From Gammaproteobacteria bacterium (GTDB taxonomy: Bacteria > Pseudomonadota > Gammaproteobacteria > Steroidobacterales > Foliamicaceae), in assembly GCA_026708965.1 (NCBI GenBank), contig JAPOTY010000029.1, positions 1 to 62,776 on the forward strand: a stretch of 62,776 nucleotides of DNA, written 5' to 3'. Shown here in pieces: positions 24,754-33,201 of the stretch. Below the pieces are notes generated by a model. The model was not told the origin of the DNA and made no database searches. It worked only from the letters and a program-made list of their open reading frames with translations. A program made the translations under genes and the position numbers. Positions within the stretch are counted from its first letter, which is position 1; each line of letters opens with the position of its first letter.

Positions 24754-25767
24754 GTGGCTGAGGAAATCATTGCGCCGAACGGTTCGGCGATGCGGGCGGC
24801 TGTTATCGGCTGCCGCGACATCAACAAGTCGCTGGCCTTCTACCGGGACCGCATCGGCCTGTCGGTTCTCGCCGATGAAACGCTAAGCGGTCCGGCCTTC
24901 CGCAGCTTTTGGCGTCTCAACGGCGGCGTGTCCGCCCGCGCCATTGCGCTGGGGCAAAGCGAGGAGCGTGTGGGCCAAGTGCTTCTCCTCGATTTTCGCC
25001 TGCCCGAAGGCAGCGCCAAGCCGGTGGAAATCCGCGACCGCAGCATCGTGAGGGCCTACGGCTGCTTCAACCTCAATTTCTACACGGCCGATATCCACCG
25101 CGATTTCGAGGGCTTGAAGAAGGACGGCTATGTGCTCTGGTCCGATCCGGTCCAGCACTTTTTCGGCGACGAGGTGGGCGATCCCATAGAAGGCATCTTC
25201 GAGGGGCCGGACGGCGTGCCGATCAATTTGGTGGAACTCGCCACCCGCGATCCGGCCACTCGGGTCGGCCAGATGCGCGCCTACGTCGAGAAGCGCGGCT
25301 ACACCCAAGCCGGGTTCACGCCCATCGTGACCAGTTCGCACGGCGTGGACTCCAGCGAACGCGCCATGGCCTTTTACGAACAGGTGCTCAAGATGCGGCC
25401 GCTGATCGACGAGGAACTGGGCGCGCCGGATTCCAACCGCCTGCTCAACCTGCCCGACAATGCCAAGACCCGAGTGGTATTCATGCAGGGCAACCACATG
25501 TTCGGCAAGGTGGTGCTGAGCCAGCCGCTTAATTACGAGTGCGAATCGCTGATCGACCGGGCGCGGGCGCCGAACATCGGCTACCTGGCCCAGGCCTTCG
25601 CGGCCAGCGATCTGGATGAGGCCGCGCGTCAATGCACGGCGCTGAAGGCGGAGATCGTCAGCGGCCCGCAGGACACGCCATGGCCCGGCTCAGGCAATAT
25701 TTCGGCCATGCTGGTCCGCAATCCCGGCAGCGGCGCGCTACAGGTGGTGCTGGAGGACGCGCAATGA
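24754..25767 (+). CDS. Two-domain VOC (glyoxalase/dioxygenase superfamily) protein
   Basis: A 337-residue protein starting at GTG 24754 behind a strong GGAGG. Two vicinal-oxygen-chelate modules are visible: the first opens RAAVIGCRDINKSLAFYRD and IGLSVL, the second SHGVDSSERAMAFYEQVLKM. VOC proteins bind a metal and act as extradiol dioxygenases, glyoxalases or isomerases. The metal ligands cannot be assigned with certainty by reading, although FEGPDGVPINLVEL holds the usual glutamate-bearing strand. Followed by an alpha/beta hydrolase and a TauD-type enzyme, it fits an oxidative degradation route. Confidence 0.8.
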   Translation: MAEEIIAPNGSAMRAAVIGCRDINKSLAFYRDRIGLSVLADETLSGPAFRSFWRLNGGVSARAIALGQSEERVGQVLLLDFRLPEGSAKPVEIRDRSIVRAYGCFNLNFYTADIHRDFEGLKKDGYVLWSDPVQHFFGDEVGDPIEGIFEGPDGVPINLVELATRDPATRVGQMRAYVEKRGYTQAGFTPIVTSSHGVDSSERAMAFYEQVLKMRPLIDEELGAPDSNRLLNLPDNAKTRVVFMQGNHMFGKVVLSQPLNYECESLIDRARAPNIGYLAQAFAASDLDEAARQCTALKAEIVSGPQDTPWPGSGNISAMLVRNPGSGALQVVLEDAQ

Positions 25768-25829
25768 GCGTTTACGGCATGACCTCGGTGGCGGCGGGCG
25801 TAAGCGACAGGGGCGCGGCAAATGCCTGA
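25764..25829 (+). CDS. Possible 21-residue leader or small ORF
   Basis: An ATG overlapping the VOC stop (ATGA) opens a 21-codon frame, SVYGMTSVAAGVSDRGAANA. The four-base overlap is what a coupled gene would show, but the peptide has no recognisable feature and could be chance. Confidence 0.2.
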   Translation: MSVYGMTSVAAGVSDRGAANA

Positions 25830-25930
25830 GCGGGCCGCCGCCGCCGCAATGCCGTGATTCGAACGTTTGATAAGATTCGTTGATCATGCAAACTCCGCGA
25901 ATTCCACAACGGGGCTGCAAGGGGAAGAGA

Positions 25931-26866
25931 GTGCCGGAAAAGATCCTGCGAATTCATCGCCGAAGGCTGATTCAGGCGCTGCTGGCCACGCCGGCCATTT
26001 TGGCTTGGACCCCGGCGCGGGCGGCGAGCGGCGGCCATGCGGCGGCCAAGGGCCGGATTCGGCGGCGCTATGTGGACGGGCGATTCGGCCAAGTGCATGT
26101 GCATGTTGCCGAAGCCTTGGATGAAACCGCCGGCCGCACGCCGCTGATGTGCTTTCATCCCACCGCCCTGTCGGGCGACTTCTTCCGCGACTACATGCTG
26201 GAAATGAGCGCCGACCGGCGGGTGATGGCGATGGACACGCCGGGCTACGGGCGCTCGGACCCGCCGCCCGAACCACAGCCGATGAGCGAACTGGCCGGCA
26301 CCGCGGCCGACACGCTGGAGGCGCTGGGCTACGGCGCCGATGGCGAGGGCGCGGTGGACGTGATCGGCTATCACACCGGCACCTTCATTGCCGCGGAACT
26401 GGCCATTGTGCGCCCGGATCTGGTGCGCCGTCTGGTGCTGCCCGGCATCCCCTTCCGCGTTGGCGAAGAACGCGAGGCGCTGTACGAGCAGTATGCCCGG
26501 CCCAAGGCGCTTGCCGAAGACGGCTCAAACGCCATGGAAGTGTGGCGCTTCTGGGTGACCGACCGGCATCCTGAGGTTTCGCTTCAGCGCGGGGCCTCTC
26601 ATTTCGTCGATCACCTGCAGTCCGGACCGTATTCGTGGTGGGCCTATCACAGCGTGTTCAGCTACCCGGCCGAAGAGCGCCTGCCGCTGGTTCGGCAACC
26701 GGTTCTGGTGCCCAATACCCACGGCAATCTCCAGGAGCAGTCGCGCGCGGCCGCGAAGTTGATGAGCGACGCGCGGGTAGTGGAAATGCCCGACTTGAGC
26801 CACGGCGCGTTCGATGTGGGCGCGGATCGGCTGGCCGCCGTGTCGCGGCAATTCCTGGACGCGTAG
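25931..26866 (+). CDS. Alpha/beta hydrolase with export leader and GxHxG elbow
   Basis: The GTG at 25931 follows AAGGGG and gives PEKILRIHRRRLIQALLATP, a basic leader with twin or triple arginine and a hydrophobic stretch ending at ARA, so export is likely. The fold is clear: CFHPTALSGDFF (oxyanion region), DTPGYGRSDPP, and a terminal LSHGAFD with the triad histidine. At the nucleophile elbow the sequence is VIGYHTGTF, with histidine where serine is expected. The neighbouring hydrolase at 27.7-28.5 kb has the same change. It may therefore be non-hydrolytic (lyase, decarboxylase or binding protein). An ATG at 25886 is an alternative start. The tauD-type gene begins two bases after its stop. 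Confidence 0.85.
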   Translation: MPEKILRIHRRRLIQALLATPAILAWTPARAASGGHAAAKGRIRRRYVDGRFGQVHVHVAEALDETAGRTPLMCFHPTALSGDFFRDYMLEMSADRRVMAMDTPGYGRSDPPPEPQPMSELAGTAADTLEALGYGADGEGAVDVIGYHTGTFIAAELAIVRPDLVRRLVLPGIPFRVGEEREALYEQYARPKALAEDGSNAMEVWRFWVTDRHPEVSLQRGASHFVDHLQSGPYSWWAYHSVFSYPAEERLPLVRQPVLVPNTHGNLQEQSRAAAKLMSDARVVEMPDLSHGAFDVGADRLAAVSRQFLDA

Positions 26867-26868
26867 CC

Positions 26869-27684
26869 GTGCAATTTGAAAGAGTCGCCGCGCTCGGCGC
26901 GGAAGTGTCGGGAATCGATCTGGCCCCGGATCTGCCGCAAGCTGAAATTGACGGGATCGAACAGGGCTTGCTCGAGCACCGGGTGCTGTTTTTCCGCAAT
27001 CAGGACTTGAGCGGCGAGGAACTGGTCGATTTTTCGCGCCGCTTCGGAGAAAGCTTCATTCAGCCGGCGCTGGCGCACAAGTACCAGGAGTTGCTGTTTC
27101 TGGAAAACGACAAGAGCAAACCGCCCACGCTCAATACCTTTCACCAGGATATGACCGGCCTGGCCCAGCCCCCGGCCCTGCACATGCTGCATGCGCTGGT
27201 GGTGCCCGATGGCGGCGGCGACACCATGTGGGCCTGCAACTACCGCGCCTACGAGACCCTTTCGGACCCCATGAAGGAGATTCTGGGCGGGCTGACCTGC
27301 ACTCACACTATCCTCGGCTACTACGAGCCGATCGTGCGGACTTGGGACAACAGCGAAGAAGCGATCAAGGAATTCAAGGACAAATTTCCGCCTGCGTCGC
27401 ATCCCTTGGTAAGAACCCATCCACAAACCGGCCGCAAATCACTGTTCGTGAACCGCTTCTTCACCAATTTCATCAACGGCTTCGCCCCTAAGGAAAGCGC
27501 CAATCTGCTCGAATTCCTCTACCAGCACATCGAAACGCCGGAGTTCTGCGTGCGCCTGCGCTGGCGTCCCGGCACCTTGGCGATCTGGGACAACCGCTGC
27601 ACCTCGCACTACGCCGTGGCCGACTACTGGCCCCAGCACCGCAAAATGCAACGCGCCTCCGTTTCCGGCGACACGCCCTTCTAG
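26869..27684 (+). CDS. TauD/TfdA-family Fe(II)/2-oxoglutarate dioxygenase
   Basis: A 271-residue enzyme from GTG 26869. It has the family start VAALGAEVSGIDLAPDLP, the first two iron ligands in TFHQDMTG (HxD), the distal histidine in CTSHYAVADY, and RVLFFRNQDLS. The 2-oxoglutarate-binding arginine should be in the QRASVSGD region near the C-terminus. These enzymes oxidise taurine, alkyl sulphates, phenoxyacetates, steroids or sphingoid-like substrates; the substrate here is unknown. It is coupled to the preceding hydrolase, and its stop codon lies in the same CTAG as the stop of the opposing hydrolase gene. Confidence 0.92.
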   Translation: MQFERVAALGAEVSGIDLAPDLPQAEIDGIEQGLLEHRVLFFRNQDLSGEELVDFSRRFGESFIQPALAHKYQELLFLENDKSKPPTLNTFHQDMTGLAQPPALHMLHALVVPDGGGDTMWACNYRAYETLSDPMKEILGGLTCTHTILGYYEPIVRTWDNSEEAIKEFKDKFPPASHPLVRTHPQTGRKSLFVNRFFTNFINGFAPKESANLLEFLYQHIETPEFCVRLRWRPGTLAIWDNRCTSHYAVADYWPQHRKMQRASVSGDTPF

Positions 27685-28475
27685 CCAAGAAAAGCGAGGA
27701 CTTCCTCGGCGATCGCGGGGGCGCCTTGTTCCATTACGGCGCGGGTCACGTCCTTGCGCTCAACGAAAGCGGCGCCGGGAATGTCGGCAGCAGCCTTGCG
27801 CGTATGTTCCTTGAGCATGTACTCAGTGGCCACCACCAAGGTGCGGTGGCGCACCTCCCGGAAGCGCGCCGCGCACTCATAGGTGAGGGTGGCGTGGTAG
27901 CCCCAGTTGGCGCGCTCGCCGGCGCGCAGAATTTCGGCGAAGTTGCTCAAGGCGCGCTCGAACGGCATATCGCCTATCCGCCTTCTCACGCTGAATTCCC
28001 AAATATCCTCCAAGCTTGAAATATCCTCGCTGTAGCGGGTCTCGGCAGTCGATTTCAGATAGCGCCCGGACTGCTCCTTTGGGGTGAAATACGGCACGTC
28101 CACCAGCGCCATCCTCCGTATCCTACCCGGCTCAAGCCGGGCCATTTCCACCGCCAGCAAACAGCCGCTGTGGAATCCAAACAGATCGAAAGGGACACTG
28201 AGCCGACTGCGGCAGGCGGCGAGCGCTTCGTGAATGGCGGCGGCCATTTCCTCCATGGAGAGCATCCCCGACGGCGGATCGGAACCGCCGTAGCCGGGAC
28301 AGTCCGGGGCGCAAATCAGTCGCCCTGCGCCCAGCAACGGCGCGATCGTCTCAAAGAAGCTGCCGCTGTAGGGAAAGGGGTGCAGGCATACCAGCGCCGA
28401 CCGAGCCTCCGCAACCCGGGGCGGGAATATTCTGAGATGAATCTGGCCGCGCTCCGTGTCCGAGTAGGTGCGCAC
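27681..28475 (-). CDS. Alpha/beta hydrolase with GxHxG elbow
   Basis: A 264-residue cytoplasmic paralogue of the exported hydrolase at 25.9 kb. Shared wording includes CLHPFPYSGSFFE, DCPGYGGSDPP and the elbow LFGFHSGCL, where residue 102 is histidine instead of the catalytic serine. It has no signal peptide. It ends in the same CTAG as the convergent tauD-type gene and starts seven bases after gcvPB, so it may be read through from the glycine cleavage operon. Having an exported and a cytoplasmic copy of the same unusual hydrolase around one dioxygenase suggests they act on the same type of compound. Confidence 0.85.
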   Translation of the reverse strand: MRTYSDTERGQIHLRIFPPRVAEARSALVCLHPFPYSGSFFETIAPLLGAGRLICAPDCPGYGGSDPPSGMLSMEEMAAAIHEALAACRSRLSVPFDLFGFHSGCLLAVEMARLEPGRIRRMALVDVPYFTPKEQSGRYLKSTAETRYSEDISSLEDIWEFSVRRRIGDMPFERALSNFAEILRAGERANWGYHATLTYECAARFREVRHRTLVVATEYMLKEHTRKAAADIPGAAFVERKDVTRAVMEQGAPAIAEEVLAFLG

Positions 28476-28482
28476 GATGCCT

Positions 28483-29946
28483 TTACGACTCCAGCGCCGG
28501 CCCGTAGGCCAGGTCGGGCTTTCGGGCGGCGAGCACTTCGTCGGGACGTCGGATCGGCATGCGGTGGGGCGCCGAAATCACCGCCTGGGGATCGCTCAGC
28601 GCCTGATCGCGAATCCGCGCCATGGCATCGATCAATGTATCTAGCGCCTCGGGCGATTCCGTTTCCGTGGGCTCGATGAGCAGGCATTCAGGCACCAGCA
28701 GCGGAAAATAAACCGTGGGCGCATGAAAGCCCTCGTCGAGCATGGCCTTGGCAAAATCGGCAGCGCTCACCCCGGTCTCGTCGCGCAGCCGCTTGAGGCT
28801 GATCACAAATTCGTGGCCGGCGCGGCGCGACGGATAAGCCAAATCAAATCCCGCCTCGGCCAGGCGAAAAGCTAGGTAATTGGCATTCAGGACTGCGTGG
28901 TCGGACACCCGCCGCAGTCCTTCCCGTCCCAACATTCTCAGATACGCCCAAGCGCGCAGCAGAACGCCGATATTGCCGCCGTTGGCCGCCAGCCTGCCTA
29001 TGCTGCGCGGCGCCTCGGTCTTCCAGCGGTAGGCCCCGTCAATCTTTTCGACGATCGGGACAGGAAGAAAGGGCTTGAGCGATGCCGCCACGCCGACCGC
29101 TCCGGCGCCGGGACCGCCGCCGCCGTGGGGCGTTGAAAACGTTTTATGCAGATTCAGATGCATGGCATCGAAACCCATGTCTCCGGGCAGCACGCGCCCA
29201 AGAAGAGCGTTGAGATTGGCGCCGTCGTAATACAACAGTCCGCCAGCGGCGTGGACACGGCTGGAGATCTCCAGGATCCTGCGCTCGAAAACGCCCAGCG
29301 TGGAGGGATTGGTGAGCATGATGCCGGCGGTGCGCGGACCTAGCGCCGCGTCCAGAGCCTCCAGCTCGATATCCCCGTCGCGCCCGGTGGCGATTTCGCG
29401 CACCTTGAGTCCGCACATGGCCGCAGTGGCCGGATTGGTTCCATGGGCCGCGTCGGGCACGATGATTTCGTCGCGCTCATAGTCCTCATTGGCGCGGTGG
29501 TAGGCATTGAACATTGCCACGCCGGCGAACTCGCCTTGGGCGCCGGCCATTGGCGCAAGAGAAACGGCCTCCATTCCCGTCACCTGGGCCAGCATCTCCT
29601 GAAGTTCGTAGAGGCACTCCAAAAGGCCTTGGGCCGCGGAATCGGGCGCGGCGGGATGCATGTCCAGAAAACCCGGCAGCGAAGCCAGCCGATGGCAGGC
29701 CCGAGGGTTGTACTTCATGGTGCAGGAGCCCAGCGGATAGCTGTTCGTGTCGATCGAGAAGTTGAGTTGCGACAGGCGCGTGTAGTGTCGCACCACATCC
29801 AGCTCGGACACTTCCGGCAGACGCGCATCCTGCTCGCGGATCAGCTCCGCCGGCAGGTCGACCGGCGGAGCCGCCTCGGGCGCAGGCGCCTGCGCGTGGG
29901 CGCGCCGGCCAGGGCTGGCTTTCTCGAAAATCAGCCTAGGCGGCAT
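28483..29946 (-). CDS. gcvPB: Glycine dehydrogenase (decarboxylating) subunit 2
   Basis: A 487-residue PLP enzyme half. The PLP lysine lies in [19 protein letters not shown] (K268), with [14 protein letters not shown]-like [15 protein letters not shown] near residue 69 and [12 protein letters not shown] at 168. Together with subunit 1 it forms the P-protein, which decarboxylates glycine and passes the aminomethyl group to lipoyl-GcvH. Many proteobacteria have a single fused GcvP of about 950 residues; here the two-subunit form is used. It overlaps gcvPA by 11 bases. Confidence 0.97.
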   Translation of the reverse strand: MPPRLIFEKASPGRRAHAQAPAPEAAPPVDLPAELIREQDARLPEVSELDVVRHYTRLSQLNFSIDTNSYPLGSCTMKYNPRACHRLASLPGFLDMHPAAPDSAAQGLLECLYELQEMLAQVTGMEAVSLAPMAGAQGEFAGVAMFNAYHRANEDYERDEIIVPDAAHGTNPATAAMCGLKVREIATGRDGDIELEALDAALGPRTAGIMLTNPSTLGVFERRILEISSRVHAAGGLLYYDGANLNALLGRVLPGDMGFDAMHLNLHKTFSTPHGGGGPGAGAVGVAASLKPFLPVPIVEKIDGAYRWKTEAPRSIGRLAANGGNIGVLLRAWAYLRMLGREGLRRVSDHAVLNANYLAFRLAEAGFDLAYPSRRAGHEFVISLKRLRDETGVSAADFAKAMLDEGFHAPTVYFPLLVPECLLIEPTETESPEALDTLIDAMARIRDQALSDPQAVISAPHRMPIRRPDEVLAARKPDLAYGPALES

Positions 29947-31321
29947 GCCGCGCCTGCCTAGAGGAGACTGTGTGGCCCCGCATGATTCCGCTCAGCGCCG
30001 ATGCGTAGGCTTGGATCTCCGAAGCTGTGCGCATCTCGGTGGCGCATACCAGCAGCGCGTTGCCCAACTCGGGGTATTCGGCCGAGATATCGACGCCGCC
30101 GAGGATGCGCTGGTCGGCCAAGGCGGCCAGAACCGGCGCCACGGGACGATCCAAGCACAGAGCGGCCTCGTGGAAGAAAGGCGCATCCCAGGCGCGTCGC
30201 ACACCGTCAATGGCGGTGAGCGCATCCACCAGCTCGACCGTCCTGGCATGGCAAGCCTCCGCCACCCGGCGCAGCCCTTCCCCGCCCAAAAGCGCCATAT
30301 GCAAGGTGGCCGCCGTCACCATAAGGCCTTGGTTGGTGCAGATATTGGAGGTGGCGCGGCTGCGGCGGATATGCTGCTCGCGCGCCTGCAGCGTAAGCGC
30401 ATAGGCGGTATGGCCGGCCGAATCCACCGTGCGCCCGGCCACACGGCCGGGCATCTGGCGAAGATAGCGGGCCTTGCAGGCCAATAGGCCTAGATAAGGT
30501 CCGCCGCCGGACATCGGAATGCCGAGAGGCTGGCCTTCGCCGCAAACAATATCCGCGCCCCATTCACCCGGGGGCCGCAGCATGCCCAGCGCCACCGGGT
30601 TCACGCCCACCACCAGCAGAGCCTGCTCCTGGTCGGCGCGGTCCCGCCAGGCTTTAACGTCCGGGAAACCGCCCAGGTAGTTGGGCGCCGCCACCGCGAT
30701 GGCGGCAAAACCATCGCCGGAATCCCGGTCCAACGGCCCGAAATCGGCCTTGCCGCGCGCATCCAGCGGAATTTCCACCAACTCGAGCCCCTGCCCGCGC
30801 AGCAGCGTTCCGGCCACCGCCCGCCAGGCCGGATGCACGGTGCGCGCCACCGCGATGCGGCGCGAACCCGATTGCTTGTTGCAGCGCACGGCCATCAGGC
30901 AGGCCTCGGCGAAGGCCGTGGCGCCGTCGTATAGCGAAGCATTGGCCACATCCATGCCGGTCAGCCCGGCAATCATGGTTTGGTACTCGTAGGTGAGCTG
31001 CAGCGAACCTTGGGCGGCCTCGGCCTGATAGGGCGTGTAGTTGCTGTAGAACTCGCCGCGCGATGCGATATCCCATACCGCCGCCGGAATGTGGTGCTCA
31101 TAGGCTCCGCCTCCGGCAAAGCACAGCAGCGGATGGTTGCGGCCTGCGCGGGCTTTGGCGATCCGGCCTATCCCGGCCTCGCCCAGTCCTGCGGGAATTT
31201 CGGGCGGCGCCGGGCGCTGGAGCGATGCCGGAATCTCGCCGAACAAATCGTCGATCGAGTCGGCGTCCAGCCGGCGCAACATGTCTTGAACTTGGGGTTC
31301 GGTGTGCGGAATAAACGGCAT
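29936..31321 (-). CDS. gcvPA: Glycine dehydrogenase (decarboxylating) subunit 1
   Basis: A 461-residue protein with the family start [48 protein letters not shown] and the glycine-rich [18 protein letters not shown]. It is the non-PLP-bearing half of the P-protein and completes the active site with GcvPB. It follows gcvH after 22 bases and overlaps gcvPB, consistent with one operon gcvT-gcvH-gcvPA-gcvPB. Confidence 0.97.
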   Translation of the reverse strand: MPFIPHTEPQVQDMLRRLDADSIDDLFGEIPASLQRPAPPEIPAGLGEAGIGRIAKARAGRNHPLLCFAGGGAYEHHIPAAVWDIASRGEFYSNYTPYQAEAAQGSLQLTYEYQTMIAGLTGMDVANASLYDGATAFAEACLMAVRCNKQSGSRRIAVARTVHPAWRAVAGTLLRGQGLELVEIPLDARGKADFGPLDRDSGDGFAAIAVAAPNYLGGFPDVKAWRDRADQEQALLVVGVNPVALGMLRPPGEWGADIVCGEGQPLGIPMSGGGPYLGLLACKARYLRQMPGRVAGRTVDSAGHTAYALTLQAREQHIRRSRATSNICTNQGLMVTAATLHMALLGGEGLRRVAEACHARTVELVDALTAIDGVRRAWDAPFFHEAALCLDRPVAPVLAALADQRILGGVDISAEYPELGNALLVCATEMRTASEIQAYASALSGIMRGHTVSSRQARHAA

Positions 31322-31343
31322 TTGGGATCAGGATCCGTGCTTT

Positions 31344-31730
31344 CTAGGATTCCAGCAGTTCGCCGTACTGGTCGGAATCCAGCAGATCCTCCCATTCCGC
31401 AGGATCTTCCGGCGTCATCCGAAACAGCCAGCCGGCGCCATAGGGATCGTCCGAAATCAACTCCGGGGAATCCTGCAGGGCTTCGTTGACCGAAACCACG
31501 GCGCCCGCCACCGGCGCATAAATATCGCTGGCCGCCTTGACCGATTCCACCACCGCGCAAACATCGCCGGCAACGAACGATGCGCCCGCTTCGGGCGTTT
31601 CCACGAACACCAGGTCGCCCAACTGCTCCTGCGCATAGTCGGTGATCCCCACAACCACGGCGCCGTCGTCTTCCACGCGCACCCATTCGTGCTCGCTGGT
31701 GAATTTGAGTTCAGTCGGAATTTCTGACAC
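31344..31730 (-). CDS. gcvH: Glycine cleavage system H protein
   Basis: A 128-residue lipoyl carrier. The lipoyl-bearing lysine is K65 in VVESVKAASDIYAP, and the start (LKFTSEHEWVRVE) and GITDYAQEQLGDLVFVE are characteristic. It shuttles the aminomethyl group between the P, T and L proteins. Length is normal. The L protein (lipoamide dehydrogenase) is not in the window. Confidence 0.98.
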   Translation of the reverse strand: MSEIPTELKFTSEHEWVRVEDDGAVVVGITDYAQEQLGDLVFVETPEAGASFVAGDVCAVVESVKAASDIYAPVAGAVVSVNEALQDSPELISDDPYGAGWLFRMTPEDPAEWEDLLDSDQYGELLES

Positions 31731-31753
31731 TGTTTTTATCCTCGTTTCTTTAT

Positions 31754-32857
31754 CTATTCGGAATCAACAAGTATTCGGTTGCGGCGCACGAACGGCGGCT
31801 TGACGACAGCGCAAGGCACCCCCGCACCGCGAATTTCCACTTCGCACTCCGCGTAACGGCCCTTGGGCAAGCGCGCCAGACCGATGGATGCGCTCATGGT
31901 AGGCGAATAACCGCCGCTAGTCACCATGCCCTCGCCGTAAGGAGTCAATACCTGCTGGCCGGCACGAAGAATACCCCTGCCCTTGAGCACAAGCCCCCTG
32001 CACGACGGCAGTTGCGGATCTTCCCAAACCGCCTCCAGCGCCCTGCGGCCCACAAAGTTCCGCTGCGGCGGATCCATGGCCACTGTCCATTTCAGACCGC
32101 AATGGAGAGGGGTAACGGTTGCGTCCATATCCTGGCCGTATAAGCTAAGGCCAGCCTCCATGCGCAGCGTGTCGCGCGCGCCCAGCCCGCAAGGCGCCGC
32201 GCCGGCATCGATGAGGGCCTGCCAAAAAGCCCGGCCCATGGCGGCGTCCAGATAAATCTCGAATCCGTCCTCGCCTGTGTAGCCGGTTCGCGCCGACAGG
32301 ATCCCTTGCTCGTTCGTGGCGTTGAAGGTCTTGAGCGCGGCAAGCGCGGCCGCATAGCGCGGGCCGATAACCGAACCGGCCACCGCCGTCCCCAGTTCCA
32401 TGGCCTGAGGTCCCTGAACGGCCAGCGTGACATGCCCCTCCTGCGCCTGAAGCCGCACCGGGAAAGCTCGTGCCACGCCGCGCATTTGCGCGCGCACCGG
32501 CTCGGCCGTCGCGGCATTGCTGACCACCCGGTAATGGTCGTTCGCCAGACGATAGGCGATCAGGTCGTCGAGAACGCATCCGGATTCTTCAAGCATGCAG
32601 GTGTAAAGGCCCGCCATGCGCTCGCCGAGGCGATCGATATCATTGGCCAGCAGGCGGCGCAAAAAGGCCCGCGCGCCGCGTCCGGAAACCTCGGTGAGCG
32701 CCAAGTGCGACACGTCGAAAACGCCGGCGGCGGCGCGCGCCGCATGATGCTCGGATACCTGCGAACCATAATGCAGGGGAAGCTCCCAGCCGGCGAAATC
32801 GACCATCCGGGCGCCCAGCGCGCGGTGCGCGTCCCGCAAAGGGGTTGCCTGGCTCAT
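31754..32857 (-). CDS. gcvT: Glycine cleavage system T protein (aminomethyltransferase)
   Basis: A 367-residue tetrahydrofolate-dependent aminomethyltransferase: DAHRALGARMVDFAGWELPL, GVFDVSHLALTEVSG, RTGYTGEDGFEIYL, LGARDTLRMEAGLSLYG, GMVTSGGYSPTM. It releases ammonia and makes methylene-tetrahydrofolate. It is the first gene of the operon, 83 bases after infA. I looked for a glycine riboswitch in that gap and did not see a convincing one; a CTTCCG/CGGAAG hairpin is present on the minus strand. Confidence 0.97.
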   Translation of the reverse strand: MSQATPLRDAHRALGARMVDFAGWELPLHYGSQVSEHHAARAAAGVFDVSHLALTEVSGRGARAFLRRLLANDIDRLGERMAGLYTCMLEESGCVLDDLIAYRLANDHYRVVSNAATAEPVRAQMRGVARAFPVRLQAQEGHVTLAVQGPQAMELGTAVAGSVIGPRYAAALAALKTFNATNEQGILSARTGYTGEDGFEIYLDAAMGRAFWQALIDAGAAPCGLGARDTLRMEAGLSLYGQDMDATVTPLHCGLKWTVAMDPPQRNFVGRRALEAVWEDPQLPSCRGLVLKGRGILRAGQQVLTPYGEGMVTSGGYSPTMSASIGLARLPKGRYAECEVEIRGAGVPCAVVKPPFVRRNRILVDSE

Positions 32858-32940
32858 TCTTTACCCGCCTTCCACTGAATGGGCGACAAAGGCTTCCGCC
32901 TCGCGCTCCGGAAGAGGCAGAGGCAAGGCCCCATTGGCGC

Positions 32941-33159
32941 TCATCTCTCCCTATAGACGATACGGCCTTTGCTCAGGTCGTAAGGGGTCAATTCCACGGT
33001 CACCCGGTCACCGGTCAGGATGCGGATATAGTGCTTTCGCATCTTCCCGGAAATATGCGCCATCACCATGTGGCCGTTGTCCAAGGTGACGCGAAAGGTC
33101 GTGTTGGGCAAAGTCTCGGTGACTACGCCCTGAAGCTGAATAGGTTCCTGTTTCGCCAC
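32941..33159 (-). CDS. infA: Translation initiation factor IF-1
   Basis: A 72-residue OB-fold protein, GTG start, with the unmistakable IF-1 wording: [54 protein letters not shown]. It binds the ribosomal A site during initiation. The order clpS-clpA-infA is common in gammaproteobacteria. Confidence 0.98.
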   Translation of the reverse strand: MAKQEPIQLQGVVTETLPNTTFRVTLDNGHMVMAHISGKMRKHYIRILTGDRVTVELTPYDLSKGRIVYRER

Positions 33160-33201
33160 TCGAGTGCTACCTTGCGGGAGTGCCGCGCCTTGCGCTCGCC
33201 A

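Noticed and set aside
32858-32940. Possible glycine riboswitch upstream of gcvT
   Set aside because: The 83-base gap is too short for a tandem glycine riboswitch and I could not find the conserved purine-rich core; only a CTTCCG/CGGAAG hairpin is present.
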